From assembly GCF_003325375.1 (NCBI RefSeq), contig NZ_CP030862.1, forward strand, positions 1,677,501 to 1,741,500: 64,000 nt of DNA. The letters are read 5' to 3'. Both the position numbers and the translations under genes were made by a program. This DNA is from Streptomyces globosus. GTDB lineage: Bacteria > Actinomycetota > Actinomycetes > Streptomycetales > Streptomycetaceae. How positions within the stretch are numbered: position 1 is the stretch's first letter; each line of letters begins with the position of its first letter. The notes beneath the pieces are model-generated. The model did not search any database, was not told the origin of the DNA, and saw only the letters and a list, made by a program, of their open reading frames with translations. Positions 1-9,685 of the stretch are shown here, one piece after another.

Positions 1-1849
1 CGAGGACCAGCCGGTCCGCGGACTGCGGCAGCCCGTCGAACGAGACGGCCAGGGCGGCCTTGTCCGGCGCCGTGGGCGGATGGGCCCGCACCGAGCCGTC
101 CGGGGTGCGGGGGTTGTTGTAGAAGACGAAGTGGTCCTCGGTCAGCACCCGGCTGCCCTGGCAGACCAGCGCGCACACGTCCAGGGCCACCGGGCCGGAC
201 CAGGACATGCCCAGGACGTTGTGGTCCGCAGGGGCGTCGGGCCCGGCCGCGGACCCGGCACCCGCCCCGGCCGCCCCGGCCGTGCCGGTCGGCGCGGGTG
301 CGGCCGCCGCCGGGCCGTCGGCCGGGCCGAGCCGGCCGCGCAGCCCGTGCTGGTGCAGCAGCTCCACCAGGGCCGGACCGGGAACCAACTCCAGTGGCTT
401 GCCGTTGGCAAAGGTGTACGAACCCGGCCCGAAGGAGGCAGTCGTGACGAGCACGCCCTTGTTCGCCCCCTTGTCCTGCACGGTGCCGTACAGATCGCGT
501 ACGGCCGTCGGCGGCACCGTCCTGCGGTAGCGCTTGACCTGCACCACGATCCGACCGCCCCGGATCGGGGCCGGGTCCAGCGCCTCCACGTCGACACCGC
601 CGTCGTTCGACCGCTGCGTCGTGACCGCCTCCATGCCCATCGCCCGGAACAGCTCCGCGACCAGGTTCTCGAAGTCGATCGGGTCCATCGCGAACAGGTC
701 CGGCTCGTCGTCTTCCGCGCCTCCGCCGTGGCTGACGACACCGCCGCCGACCTCGTCCGGCCGGCGCCCGGCCCGGACCGCCGTGCGCTGGTCGGGGCGT
801 GCCGACAGCTGCCCGCCGAGCCCCGAGACCAGGCAGTCGACGGCGCTGACCTGCTCCAGCCGCAGCCCCGCGAAGGCGCTGCGCGCCGCGGAGACGGTGG
901 CGAGCACGAACCGCGCCTCCCGGCCCGTCGCGGGGTCGTGGCAGTCGACGAAGCCGTTGACGGTGACGGAGTCCAGGGCGCCGAACTCGTCGGCGGCGTA
1001 CAGCTCCCGCAGGACCAGCAGCATGCACTGCGCCAGCACGTCCCGGTACAGGGCCCGGCGCTCCGTCACCGGACGCGGCTTGACCTTGTCCTGGCCGGTG
1101 CTGGGCAGGTACTGCACCGCCCTGGCCTCCGGGACCACCGGGTAGCCGGGCAGCTCCCAGTCCAGGACCAGCTCGCGCGCGGCGGGGTCGTAGGCGGCGG
1201 CCACCTGCCGCGGCAGCGCCTCGGGCCAGGCCGTGGAGGCGTACAGGGCGGCGGAGAAGTACTCGACCGCGGCCTCGGCGCTGCCCGCGCGCAGGGCGTC
1301 GGCCAGCTCGGCGAGCCCGCTGTTGTGCTCGCGGACCCCGGCGAGCTGCTCGGCCGCCCACCGGTCGTACTGCTGCCGGTACGCGGCGAGCTGCTGCTGC
1401 CGCCGGGCCTCCGCGGCGGTCGCGGCCTGCCAGGCCTCGGTGTACCGGGCGTGGGCGTCTCGCTCCGCCTGCGCCCGGTGCTGCGAGCCGAGGGTCCAGC
1501 CGCTGCTCTGCCGCCGGAAGTCCTCCAGGCGCGGGAGCGGTACGGGCTGCGCCAGCGCGCCGGGGTCGAAGGGGGCGACCTGCTCGGGGCGGACCAGGGA
1601 GGCCATCCGGAACGCCGGCGCACGGCAGCCGGCGACCAGCAGCCCCTTGAGGGCGGCGACCTCGGCGTCGAGGGCGGCGGTGCGGCGCAGGGCCTCGGCC
1701 TCGCGGTACTGCCGGTGGCTGCGGTTCGCCTCCCGCTCGTAGGCCCGCTGCCGGCGTTCGGCCTCCCGCTGCTGGACCAGCTGCGTCTGCTGCTGCCGCC
1801 GCTGGGCCTCGGCCCAGGTCCCGATCAATCCGCCCGACCGACGACTCAT
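1..1849 (-). CDS. Mrr-type restriction endonuclease fused to a TerD domain (3' end outside window)
   Basis: At least 616 residues; the gene runs off the left edge. Residues 1-250 are charged, Gln/Arg-rich and probably coiled-coil. Residues about 380-480 form an Mrr-like nuclease fold: a helix with FENLVAEL, then GGVDVEA and VQVKRY, giving the E, D and Q-x-K residues of PD-(D/E)XK type IV restriction enzymes. An Ala/Pro/Gly-rich linker leads to a TerD domain from about residue 545, with NNPRTPDGSV as in calcium-binding stress proteins. The chosen ATG is the first one, and the downstream neighbour ends 115 nt upstream of it on the same strand side. Mrr enzymes cut modified DNA; joining one to TerD suggests a stress- or phage-responsive nuclease, which is inference. 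The C-terminus is not visible. Confidence 0.85.
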   Translation of the reverse strand, partial: MSRRSGGLIGTWAEAQRRQQQTQLVQQREAERRQRAYEREANRSHRQYREAEALRRTAALDAEVAALKGLLVAGCRAPAFRMASLVRPEQVAPFDPGALAQPVPLPRLEDFRRQSSGWTLGSQHRAQAERDAHARYTEAWQAATAAEARRQQQLAAYRQQYDRWAAEQLAGVREHNSGLAELADALRAGSAEAAVEYFSAALYASTAWPEALPRQVAAAYDPAARELVLDWELPGYPVVPEARAVQYLPSTGQDKVKPRPVTERRALYRDVLAQCMLLVLRELYAADEFGALDSVTVNGFVDCHDPATGREARFVLATVSAARSAFAGLRLEQVSAVDCLVSGLGGQLSARPDQRTAVRAGRRPDEVGGGVVSHGGGAEDDEPDLFAMDPIDFENLVAELFRAMGMEAVTTQRSNDGGVDVEALDPAPIRGGRIVVQVKRYRRTVPPTAVRDLYGTVQDKGANKGVLVTTASFGPGSYTFANGKPLELVPGPALVELLHQHGLRGRLGPADGPAAAAPAPTGTAGAAGAGAGSAAGPDAPADHNVLGMSWSGPVALDVCALVCQGSRVLTEDHFVFYNNPRTPDGSVRAHPPTAPDKAALAVSFDGLPQSADRLVL

Positions 1850-1963
1850 CAGCTGTGTACTCCCCCCACAACGCCCGGAGGGAAAACACTAGTCGGCATT
1901 CGGGTGGTACGTCCCCCGGCCCGTACCACCCGGATGCCGGCCTCCGTCCCGGGAGGGGACGGC

Positions 1964-4420
1964 CTACAGCGCGGAGCCCGCCACCACGGAGACCGCGGCG
2001 GGCAGCGCGGTGCCCGAGCCGTCGCGGCGCGGGTCCGCGGCCGGCAGTGCGGCGGGGGCGCCGTTCGCCGCGGCCGCCCTCGCCGGGGCGTTGCCCGCCC
2101 AGGCGAAGGTCAGCAGCTCCTCGCCCTTGAGGAACCGCTGGCAGCGGACGCCGCCGGTGGCCCGGCCCTTGCGCGGGTACTGGTCGAACGGGGTCAGCTT
2201 CCCGGACAGCACCGAGTCGTCGAGGGTGCCGCGGGACCCGGCCACGGTGAGCACCAGCGCGTCGCGCGCCGGGTCGACCGCCGAGAAGTGGATCACCTTG
2301 GCGCCGGAGCCGAGCTTGATGCCGGCCATGCCGCCGGCCGGGCGGCCCTGCGGGCGCACCTGCGAGGCCGGATAGCGCAGCAGCTGGGCGTCGTCGGTGA
2401 TGAAGACGAGGTCCTCCTCGCCGGTGCGCAGCTCGACCGCGCCGACGATCCGGTCGCCCTCCTTGAGGGTGATGACCTCCAGCTCGTCCTTGTTCGCCGG
2501 GTAGTCGGGCACGACGCGCTTGACCACGCCCTGCTCGGTGCCGAGCGCGAGCCCCTGGGAGGACTCGTCCAGGGAGGTCAGGCAGACGACCTGCTCGTCC
2601 GGGGCGAGCCCGGAGAGGAACTCCGACAGCGGCGCCCCGCCGGCCAGGTTCGGCGCGGCGTGCGTGTCGGGCAGCTGCGGGAGGTCGATCACCGCCAGCC
2701 GCAGCAGCCGGCCGTGCGAGGTGACCGCGCCGACGTCGCCGCGGGCCGTCGCCGCGACCTGGGAGACGATCAGGTCGTGCCTGGCGCGCGGGGCACCCTC
2801 CTCCGCCACGACCGGATCCCCGGTCGCCGTGCGCGCCAGCAGGCCCGTCGAGGACAGCAGGACCCGGCACGGGTCGTCGGCGACCTCCAGGGGGACCGCC
2901 GCGACGGCGGTGCCCGCGGACTCCAGCAGGACCGTGCGGCGCTCGGTGCCGAACTTCTTGGCGACCGCCGCCAGCTCGGAGGAGACCAGCTTGCGCAGCT
3001 CCGCGTCCGACTCGAGGATCCGGGTCAGCTCCTCGATCTCGGTGGTGAGGCGGTCGCGCTCGGCCTCCAGTTCGATCCGGTCGAAGCGGGTGAGCCGGCG
3101 CAGCGGGGTGTCGAGGATGTACTGGGTCTGCACCTCGCTCAGCGAGAAGCGCTCCATGAGCCGCTCCTTCGCCTGCGCCGAGTTGTCGCTGTCCCGGATG
3201 ATCCGGATGACCTCGTCGATGTCGAGGAGGGCGACCAGCAGGCCCTCCACGAGGTGGAGCCGGTCGCGCCGCTTGCCGCGGCGGAACTCGCTGCGCCGGC
3301 GCACCACGTCGAAGCGGTGGTCGAGGTAGACCTCCAGCAGCTCCTTCAGGCCCAGCGTCAGCGGCTGGCCGTCGACCAGGGCGACGTTGTTGATGCCGAA
3401 GGACTCCTCCATCGGCGTCAGCTTGTAGAGCTGCTCCAGGACGGCCTCCGGGTGGAAGCCGTTCTTGATCTCGATGACCAGGCGCAGGCCGTGCGCGCGG
3501 TCGGTGAGGTCCTTGACGTCGGCGATGCCCTGGAGCTTCTTCGCGCCCACCAGGTCCTTGATCTTCGCGACGACCTTCTCCGGGCCGACCGTGAAGGGCA
3601 GTTCGGTGACCACCAGCCCCTTGCGGCGGGCCGTCACGTTCTCCACGGACACCGTCGCGCGGATCTTGAAGCTGCCGCGCCCGTTCTCGTACGCGTCCTT
3701 GATGCCCGACAGGCCCACGATCCTGCCGCCCGTGGGCAGGTCCGGGCCGGGGACGAAGCGCATCAGCGCCTCCAGGTCCGCCTGCGGGTAGCGGATCAGG
3801 TGGCGCGCGGCCGCGATGACCTCGCCCAGGTTGTGCGGCGGCATGTTCGTCGCCATGCCGACGGCGATCCCGGACGCGCCGTTGACCAGCAGGTTCGGGT
3901 ACGCGGCGGGCAGGGCGACCGGCTCGCGCTCCTGGCCGTCGTAGTTGGCCTGGAAGTCGACGGTGTCCTCGTCGATCGACTCCGTCATCAGCGACGTGGC
4001 GTCCGCCATGCGGCACTCGGTGTAGCGCATGGCGGCCGGCGGGTCGTCGTTGCCCAGCGAGCCGAAGTTGCCGTGCCCGTCGACCAGGGGGAGGCGCATC
4101 GAGAACGGCTGCGCCATGCGCACGAGGGCGTCGTAGATCGACGCGTCGCCGTGCGGGTGCAGCTTGCCCATGACCTCGCCGACGACGCGGGCGCACTTCA
4201 CGTACCCGCGGTCGGGGCGCAGGCCCATCTCGCTCATCTGGTAGACGATGCGCCGGTGCACCGGCTTCATGCCGTCGCGGGCGTCGGGCAGGGCGCGGGA
4301 GTAGATCACCGAGTACGCGTACTCGAGGAAGGAGCCCTGCATTTCGTCGACGACGTCGATGTCGAGGATGTTCTCCTCGAAGTCCTCCGGCGGCGGGGTC
4401 TTCGTGCTGCGGCGGGCCAT
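1964..4420 (-). CDS. parC: DNA topoisomerase IV / gyrase A-like subunit A
   Basis: 818-residue type IIA topoisomerase A subunit. It forms the covalent DNA-cleavage intermediate and works with a ParE/GyrB-type partner that is not in the window. The N-terminus has the [15 protein letters not shown] and [15 protein letters not shown] motifs. The catalytic tyrosine is Y133 in [11 protein letters not shown] coiled-coil region (about 380-470) and a C-terminal beta-pinwheel domain follow. The ATG at 4420 is chosen over an upstream in-frame ATG at 4537 because it has a clean AAGGAG ribosome site just before it and because family proteins start near here. Streptomyces carry a GyrA and a second paralogue of this kind; sequence alone separates them imperfectly, so the ParC name is likely rather than certain. 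Confidence 0.9.
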   Translation of the reverse strand: MARRSTKTPPPEDFEENILDIDVVDEMQGSFLEYAYSVIYSRALPDARDGMKPVHRRIVYQMSEMGLRPDRGYVKCARVVGEVMGKLHPHGDASIYDALVRMAQPFSMRLPLVDGHGNFGSLGNDDPPAAMRYTECRMADATSLMTESIDEDTVDFQANYDGQEREPVALPAAYPNLLVNGASGIAVGMATNMPPHNLGEVIAAARHLIRYPQADLEALMRFVPGPDLPTGGRIVGLSGIKDAYENGRGSFKIRATVSVENVTARRKGLVVTELPFTVGPEKVVAKIKDLVGAKKLQGIADVKDLTDRAHGLRLVIEIKNGFHPEAVLEQLYKLTPMEESFGINNVALVDGQPLTLGLKELLEVYLDHRFDVVRRRSEFRRGKRRDRLHLVEGLLVALLDIDEVIRIIRDSDNSAQAKERLMERFSLSEVQTQYILDTPLRRLTRFDRIELEAERDRLTTEIEELTRILESDAELRKLVSSELAAVAKKFGTERRTVLLESAGTAVAAVPLEVADDPCRVLLSSTGLLARTATGDPVVAEEGAPRARHDLIVSQVAATARGDVGAVTSHGRLLRLAVIDLPQLPDTHAAPNLAGGAPLSEFLSGLAPDEQVVCLTSLDESSQGLALGTEQGVVKRVVPDYPANKDELEVITLKEGDRIVGAVELRTGEEDLVFITDDAQLLRYPASQVRPQGRPAGGMAGIKLGSGAKVIHFSAVDPARDALVLTVAGSRGTLDDSVLSGKLTPFDQYPRKGRATGGVRCQRFLKGEELLTFAWAGNAPARAAAANGAPAALPAADPRRDGSGTALPAAVSVVAGSAL

Positions 4421-4650
4421 CGCTGCGCGGCTCCTTAACCAAGAAAGGGATGTGCTGGGGGTCTGGCTGGGCGGTCTGGCTGGATCTGGTGGCACGGGCT
4501 GACGGGGGTCGTCGCGGACCATTGTGTCCCGACGCACCGACAGGCCCGACTCCGACCCGGGTACCGGCCGGGAACTTCTCCGGCGCCCGGCGCGCTTGCA
4601 TACAGTGGCAGGTCTGACGGAATTCTCTGCATCGCGATCGAAGGGACCAC

Positions 4651-6003
4651 ATGCCCATGGGTCACACGGCCACAGCCCAGGCCGGCTCCGGCGGCCTGAC
4701 AGCGACCGAGCACCGGCTGGCCAACGGCCTGCGCGTGGTGCTCTCCGAGGACCACCTGACCCCGGTCGCGGCGGTCTGCCTGTGGTACGACGTCGGCTCG
4801 CGCCACGAAGTCAAGGGACGCACCGGCCTGGCTCACCTCTTCGAGCACCTGATGTTCCAGGGCTCCGCGAGCGTACCGGGGAACGGCCACTTCGAGCTCG
4901 TCCAGGGCGCCGGCGGCTCCCTCAACGGCACGACGAGCTTCGAGCGCACCAACTACTTCGAGACCATGCCGGCCCACCAGCTGGAGCTGGCGCTGTGGCT
5001 CGAGGCGGACCGGATGGGCTCGCTGCTGGCCGCCCTGGACGAGGAGTCCATGGAGAACCAGCGCGACGTCGTCAAGAACGAGCGCCGCCAGCGCTACGAC
5101 AACGTCCCGTACGGCACCGCCTTCGAGCGGCTGACCGCCATGGCGTACCCCGAGCCCCACCCCTACCACCACACGCCGATCGGCTCCATGGCCGACCTGG
5201 ACGCGGCCTCGCTGGAGGACGCGCGCGCGTTCTTCCGCACCTACTACGCGCCCAACAACGCGGTGCTGTCGGTCGTCGGCGACATCGACCCGGAGCAGAC
5301 GCTCGCCTGGATCGAGAAGTACTTCGGCACCATCCCCGCCCACGACGGCAAGCAGCCCCCGCGCGACGGCACGCTGCCCGACACCATGGGCGGCCAGCTC
5401 CGCGAGGAGATCACCGAGGACGTCCCGGCCCGCGCCCTGATGGCCGCCTACCGGCTGCCCCACGACGGCACCCGCGAGTGCGACGCCGCCGACGTGGCGC
5501 TGACCGTCCTCGGCGGAGGCGAGTCCTCCCGCCTGCACAACCGGCTGGTCCGCCGCGACCAGACGGCCGTCGCGGCCAGCTTCGGCATGCTCCGCCTCGC
5601 CGGCGCCCCCTCGATGGGCTGGCTGGACGTGAAGACCTCCAGCGGCGTCGAGGTGCCCGCCATCGAGGCCGCCGTGGACGAGGAGCTGGCCCGGTTCGCC
5701 GCCGAGGGCCCCACGGCCGAGGAGATGGAGCGCGCCCAGGCCCAGCTGGAGCGCGAGTGGCTGGACCGGCTGGGCACCGTCGCCGGCCGGGCCGACGAAC
5801 TGTGCCGCTTCGCGGTCCTCTTCGGCGACCCGCAGCTGGCGCTGACCGCCGTGCAGCGCGTCCTCGACGTCACCGCCGAGGAGGTGCAGGCCGTCGCCGC
5901 GGCCCGGCTGCGCCCCGACAACCGCGCGGTGCTCGTCTACGAGCCCCTCGCCGCCGACGACTCCGACGCGAACGAGAACGAGAACGAGGGGGCGGAGCAG
6001 TGA
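4651..6003 (+). CDS. M16 family zinc metallopeptidase, catalytic subunit
   Basis: 450 residues. The inverted zinc motif H62-L-F-E-H66 lies in AHLFEHLMFQ, and the downstream glutamate region is in a stretch with ENQRDVVKNE. This is the active half of a two-gene M16 pair (processing-peptidase or PqqL-like), expected to degrade or process small peptides. An AAGGGA ribosome site lies a few bases before the ATG; a second ATG two codons later is an alternative start. The stop TGA overlaps the GTG of the next gene (GTGA), so translation is probably coupled. The gene diverges from the topoisomerase gene across about 230 nt. The C-terminus is acidic. Confidence 0.92.
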   Translation: MPMGHTATAQAGSGGLTATEHRLANGLRVVLSEDHLTPVAAVCLWYDVGSRHEVKGRTGLAHLFEHLMFQGSASVPGNGHFELVQGAGGSLNGTTSFERTNYFETMPAHQLELALWLEADRMGSLLAALDEESMENQRDVVKNERRQRYDNVPYGTAFERLTAMAYPEPHPYHHTPIGSMADLDAASLEDARAFFRTYYAPNNAVLSVVGDIDPEQTLAWIEKYFGTIPAHDGKQPPRDGTLPDTMGGQLREEITEDVPARALMAAYRLPHDGTRECDAADVALTVLGGGESSRLHNRLVRRDQTAVAASFGMLRLAGAPSMGWLDVKTSSGVEVPAIEAAVDEELARFAAEGPTAEEMERAQAQLEREWLDRLGTVAGRADELCRFAVLFGDPQLALTAVQRVLDVTAEEVQAVAAARLRPDNRAVLVYEPLAADDSDANENENEGAEQ

Positions 6004-7391
6004 GCGACACCGCAGCCGTCACGATGACCTTCCACCCGCGGCCCGCGGCCGGGCAGCCCAAGCCGTGGGCGTTCCCCGCCCCCGAGCGGAGCGCCCTGCC
6101 CAACGGCCTGACCGTGCTGCGCTGCCACCGGCCCGGCCAGCAGGTCGTCGCGGTCGAGGTGAACCTCGCCGCACCGCTGGACGCCGAGCCGGAGGGGCTG
6201 GACGGCGTCGCCACCATCATGGCCCGCGCCCTGTCCGAGGGCACCGACAAGCACTCCGCCGAGGAGTTCGCCGCCGAGCTGGAGCGCTGCGGCGCCACCC
6301 TCGACGCGCACGCCGACCACCCCGGCCTGCGCGTCTCCCTGGAGGTCCCCGCCTCGCGGCTGGCCAAGGCCCTCGGCCTGCTCGCCGAGGCGCTGCGCGC
6401 GCCGGCGTTCGCCGACAGCGAGGTCGACCGACTCGTCCGCAACCGCCTGGACGAGATCCCGCACGAGCTGGCCAACCCGCAGCGCCGCGCCGCCAAGGAG
6501 CTCTACCGGCAGCTCTTCCCGGCCTCCCTGCGCATGTCCCGGCCCCGCCAGGGCACCGAGGAGACCGTCGCCCGGATCGACTCCGCCGCCGTGCGCGCCT
6601 TCTACGAGGCGCACGTGCGCCCCGCGACGGCCACCGCGGTGATCGTCGGCGACCTGGCCGGCATCGACCTGGACGCGCTCCTGGCCGACACCCTGGGCGC
6701 CTGGACGGGCAACGCGGGCCAGGCCCGACCCGTGCCCCCGGTCGAGTCCGACGACACCGGCCGCGTCGTCATCGTCGACCGGCCCGGCGCCGTCCAGACC
6801 CAGCTGCTGATCGGCCGAACCGGCCCCGACCGGCACGACCGGGTCTGGGCCGCGCAGGTCCTCGGCACGTACTGCCTGGGCGGCACCCTCACCTCGCGCC
6901 TGGACAAGGTGCTGCGCGAGGAGAAGGGGTACACGTACGGCGTGCGCGCCTTCGGCCAGGTGCTGCGCTCCACCGCCGACGGGCGGGGCGCCTCGATGCT
7001 CGCCATCAGCGGGTCCGTGGACACCCCCCACACCGGTCCGGCGCTGGAGGACCTCTGGAAGGTGCTGCGGACCCTCGCCGAGGGCGGTCTGACGGACGCC
7101 GAGCGGGACGTCGCCGTGCAGAACCTGGTGGGCGTGGCCCCGCTGAAGTTCGAGACGGCCGCGGCGGTCGCCGGCACCCTCGCCGACCAGGTCGAGCAGG
7201 AACTCCCGGACGACTACCAGGCGCAGCTGTACGCGCGGCTGGCGGAGACGGGCACCGTGGAGGCCACCACGGCCGTCGTGCAGGCCTTCCCGGTGGACCG
7301 GCTGGTCACCGTGCTCGTCGGCGACGCCGCCCAGATCGAGGGCCCGGTGCGCGCGTTGGGAATCGGAGAGGTGACCGTCGTCGGCAACTGA
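6000..7391 (+). CDS. M16 family peptidase-like protein, non-catalytic partner subunit
   Basis: 463 residues from GTG at 6000. It has the M16 fold, with the N-terminal LPNGLTVLRC strand and C-terminal KGYTYGVRAF. The position of HxxEH is replaced by a sequence without zinc ligands (GVATIMARALSEG), so it should not be catalytic. In bacterial M16B heterodimers such a partner supplies an Arg/Tyr pair for substrate binding; the RLDKVLREEKGYTYGVRA stretch fits that role. It overlaps the catalytic subunit by 4 nt and ends just before a strong hairpin terminator, so the two genes form a closed bicistronic operon. Confidence 0.9.
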   Translation: MSDTAAVTMTFHPRPAAGQPKPWAFPAPERSALPNGLTVLRCHRPGQQVVAVEVNLAAPLDAEPEGLDGVATIMARALSEGTDKHSAEEFAAELERCGATLDAHADHPGLRVSLEVPASRLAKALGLLAEALRAPAFADSEVDRLVRNRLDEIPHELANPQRRAAKELYRQLFPASLRMSRPRQGTEETVARIDSAAVRAFYEAHVRPATATAVIVGDLAGIDLDALLADTLGAWTGNAGQARPVPPVESDDTGRVVIVDRPGAVQTQLLIGRTGPDRHDRVWAAQVLGTYCLGGTLTSRLDKVLREEKGYTYGVRAFGQVLRSTADGRGASMLAISGSVDTPHTGPALEDLWKVLRTLAEGGLTDAERDVAVQNLVGVAPLKFETAAAVAGTLADQVEQELPDDYQAQLYARLAETGTVEATTAVVQAFPVDRLVTVLVGDAAQIEGPVRALGIGEVTVVGN

Positions 7392-7406
7392 CCGGCAACT
7401 CCCCGA

Positions 7407-7435
7407 GGGCCCCGGCGGCTTGTCCGCCGGGGCCC
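7407..7435 (+). terminator. Intrinsic terminator after the M16 operon
   Basis: A perfect 12-bp GC-rich stem (GGGCCCCGGCGG paired with CCGCCGGGGCCC) with a five-base loop is followed by CTTTGTG. It begins 16 nt after the stop of the second M16 gene. Confidence 0.85.
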
Positions 7436-7584
7436 TTTGTGTCCGGTTTTGCTGCGGAGGTTGCCCGTATGCGGTGTGGCGTGCGCAACAAAAGGCCGTG
7501 ACCGTTTGGTGATTGACTGATGATCCGCCTAGCGTCGGCCGTGCTGTCCGTCAGTTGATACGCGCCGCACCCGCGGCACCGGGC

Positions 7585-7742
7585 AGCGATCGCCGAGTCC
7601 CCGTCCGGCGCGAGCCTGGGGAGCCGGGGACCCACACGTCCCTTGGGGTGAATCGGGCCGCCTCGCAAGAGGTGCCCGTAGGAGACCTTCCTGCTCCGAA
7701 CCCGTCAGCTAACCCGGTAGGCGAGAGGGAAGGAAAGGATCA
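7585..7742 (+). promoter_or_regulatory. ydaO-type cyclic di-AMP riboswitch leader
   Basis: The leader of the M23 peptidase gene carries the conserved blocks of the ydaO/yuaA (c-di-AMP) riboswitch in order: GGGGAGCCGGGGACCCA, GGGGTGAATCGGGCC, GTAGGAGACC, TCCGAACCCGTCAGCTAACC and GGTAGGCGAGAGGGAAGGA. In actinobacteria this class sits before cell-wall hydrolase genes such as rpfA, and c-di-AMP binding lowers expression. It lies directly upstream of the peptidase start, so c-di-AMP control of this hydrolase is very likely. The exact 5' edge is approximate. This element accounts for most of the 359-nt gap after the M16 operon. Confidence 0.92.
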
Positions 7743-7750
7743 GCCTCTCC

Positions 7751-8545
7751 ATGGCCTTTGGCAGCCGTGCCGCCGGCAAGCACCGTGGTTCCAGCCGTCT
7801 GAGCCGCAAGACCGCCGGATACGCCGGCGTCGCCGCCCTCGCCACCACCGGCGTGGTGGGCACCCTCGCCGCCCCGGCCTTCGCCGCGACGGACAAGGGC
7901 CCCTCCATGGAGGACACCGGTCTGAACGCGGTCGTCACCGCCGAGGACGTCGCGGGCCAGGTCGAGGCCCAGGCCGACGCCCAGCGGGCCGCCGCCGAGG
8001 CCGCCGCCCTGAAGGCGCAGGCCGAGGCCGACGCCAAGGCGCGCGCCGCCGAGGCCAGGCAGAAGGCCGAGGAGAAGGCGAAGGCCGAGCGCGAGGCCGC
8101 CGAGCGCGCCGCCCGCGAGGAGGAGCGCAAGCGCCTCAACACCTTCGTCTCCCCGCTCGCCGGCTCCTACGTCAGCACCCAGTACCGCGCCGGCGGCGGC
8201 ATGTGGTCCTCCGGCAGCCACACCGGGATCGACTTCCACGCCAACGAGGGCTCCGTCGTCCGCGCCGTCGGCGTCGGCACCGTCGTCGAGGCCGGCTGGG
8301 GCGGCGCCTACGGCAACAACGTCGTGATCCGGCACGCCGACGGCACCTACACCCAGTACGGCCACCTCAACTCGCTGAGCGTCTCGGTCGGCCAGCAGGT
8401 CACCCCGGGCCAGCAGATCGGCCTCTCCGGCTCCACCGGCAACTCCAGCGGCCCGCACCTGCACTTCGAGGCCCGCACCGGCGCCAACTACGGCTCGGAC
8501 ATCGACCCGATCGCCTACCTGCGCAGCCACGGCGTCAGCCTCTGA
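7751..8545 (+). CDS. Secreted M23 family peptidoglycan endopeptidase
   Basis: 264 residues. The signal peptide has a twin-basic N-terminus, a hydrophobic core around residues 23-38 and an AFA-A cleavage site near residue 43. An Ala/Glu/Lys-rich coiled coil follows (about 70-130), then a C-terminal LytM/M23 zinc peptidase domain (about 135-262). Zinc ligands are visible in SHTGIDFHAN and in GPHLHFEAR. It should cleave peptidoglycan cross-links outside the cell. The gene stands alone between two terminators and is preceded by a c-di-AMP riboswitch, which ties its expression to turgor or cell-wall signalling. Confidence 0.94.
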   Translation: MAFGSRAAGKHRGSSRLSRKTAGYAGVAALATTGVVGTLAAPAFAATDKGPSMEDTGLNAVVTAEDVAGQVEAQADAQRAAAEAAALKAQAEADAKARAAEARQKAEEKAKAEREAAERAAREEERKRLNTFVSPLAGSYVSTQYRAGGGMWSSGSHTGIDFHANEGSVVRAVGVGTVVEAGWGGAYGNNVVIRHADGTYTQYGHLNSLSVSVGQQVTPGQQIGLSGSTGNSSGPHLHFEARTGANYGSDIDPIAYLRSHGVSL

Positions 8546-8565
8546 CCCCCGCAGCAGCCTGTTCC

Positions 8566-8596
8566 GAAGGCCCCGGCTCACCGAGCCGGGGCCTTC
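8566..8596 (+). terminator. Intrinsic terminator after the M23 peptidase gene
   Basis: A perfect 13-bp stem (GAAGGCCCCGGCT / AGCCGGGGCCTTC) with loop CACCG starts 20 nt after the stop codon. Confidence 0.85.
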
Positions 8597-8759
8597 GCGC
8601 TGCCCGCCCGCCCATTTCCGGCCGCCGCACACCGGCCGAAATACCACCGATTTCCTGCCGCCCTCGGAAACCGGCGGGAATTGCCATAGAGTTTCCGTAC
8701 GATCCACACGGCCGCGGCATCGGTGCCGGCAATCGGAAAAACAGGGCGGAGGTCCGGTC

Positions 8760-9425
8760 TTGCGTATTCCCGCGCACGCGGTATGCACTGCGATCCGCGA
8801 CGACATCGTCTCCGGGGCGTTGGAACCGGGCGCCAGGCTCACCGAGGAGCAGCTGGCCCGCCGGTACGGCGTCTCGCGCGTCCCGGTCCGCGAGGCGCTG
8901 CGGACCCTGGAGTCGGAGGGCTTCGTCACCAGCCGGCGGCATGCGGGCGCCTGCGTCGCCGAGCCGACCGAGCAGGAGGCCGCCGACCTCCTGGAGATGC
9001 GGATGCTGCTGGAGCCGCTCGCGGCCGCCAGGGCCGCGCGGCGGCGCACCGAGGGCCATCTGAAGGTGCTGCGCGGCCTGGTCAGGCTCGGCCAGGAGCG
9101 GGCCAGGGGAGGTCAGGGGGAGGACCTGCGGGCGCTGGGCAGCTGGTTCCACGAGACCCTCTCCCAGGCCTCCGCCAGCCCCGGGCTGATCGCCCTCCTC
9201 ACGCAGATGCGCCACAAGGTCGCCTGGATGTACGCCGTGCAGGCGCCGGAGCGGCCCGTGGAGTGCTGGGCGGAGCACGGAGCGATCACCGACGCGGTGG
9301 CCCGGGGCGACGCCGAGCGGGCGCGGGCGCTGACCGCCGGCCACGCCGAACGCACCGCGGGCGCCTACCGGCTGCGCGTGAGGACTTCGCAACCTGCCGT
9401 AAACACGGCGGGCCGCTCCTTTTAA
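8760..9425 (+). CDS. GntR/FadR-type (FCD domain) transcriptional regulator
   Basis: 221 residues from a TTG start with GGAGG 8-9 nt upstream. The N-terminal winged helix contains RLTEEQLARRYGVSRVPVREALRTLE, given here only as a position (residues about 25-50), and ends near ACVAEP. The all-helical FCD effector domain follows (about 75-210). The gene lies beside ptsH, in convergent orientation. GntR proteins of this type usually sense small organic acids or sugar metabolites; the ligand cannot be read from sequence. The upstream region (8610-8700) has AT-richer inverted stretches that could be an autoregulatory operator. Confidence 0.88.
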   Translation: MRIPAHAVCTAIRDDIVSGALEPGARLTEEQLARRYGVSRVPVREALRTLESEGFVTSRRHAGACVAEPTEQEAADLLEMRMLLEPLAAARAARRRTEGHLKVLRGLVRLGQERARGGQGEDLRALGSWFHETLSQASASPGLIALLTQMRHKVAWMYAVQAPERPVECWAEHGAITDAVARGDAERARALTAGHAERTAGAYRLRVRTSQPAVNTAGRSF

Positions 9426-9618
9426 CAGGGGTCGCGTAGAAATACCGGGAACAAAGTCGGGGCACGGTCGGGCCGTGCGGCTTTCCGTGCCGCTTTCCCG
9501 GCCGGGACTGCTTTTCCGGCGGGGCTCCCGGCCGCATTCCCGCTCATTCGGCGAGGCGTTTTCCGCGGCGCATTCCCCTGCGCCCGTTCCCGTACGCGGA
9601 TTTCCGCACCGCCCGACG

Positions 9619-9660
9619 GCGAAGCCGCGGCCGCCGGGGCATCGGCGGCCGCGGCTTCGC
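9619..9660. terminator. Bidirectional terminator between the GntR gene and ptsH
   Basis: A perfect 17-bp stem (arms 9619-9635 and 9644-9660, GCGAAGCCGCGGCCGCC and its complement) with an 8-nt loop. It lies 26 nt past the ptsH stop on the minus strand and can also end readthrough from the regulator gene. The rest of the 260-nt gap shows no gene. Confidence 0.8.
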
Positions 9661-9685
9661 GCGGACCGGGGTGGAACCCGAAGGG

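Noticed and set aside
80..4438. Very long plus-strand open frame over the topoisomerase gene
   Set aside because: It is antisense to two recognised genes, has low-complexity Gly/Arg/Ala composition and no family match; long antisense frames are usual in high-GC DNA.
4524..5999. N-terminal extension of the second M16 gene in an alternate frame
   Set aside because: It is Arg/Pro-rich shadow sequence over the first M16 gene; the GTG at 6000 gives a proper M16 start.
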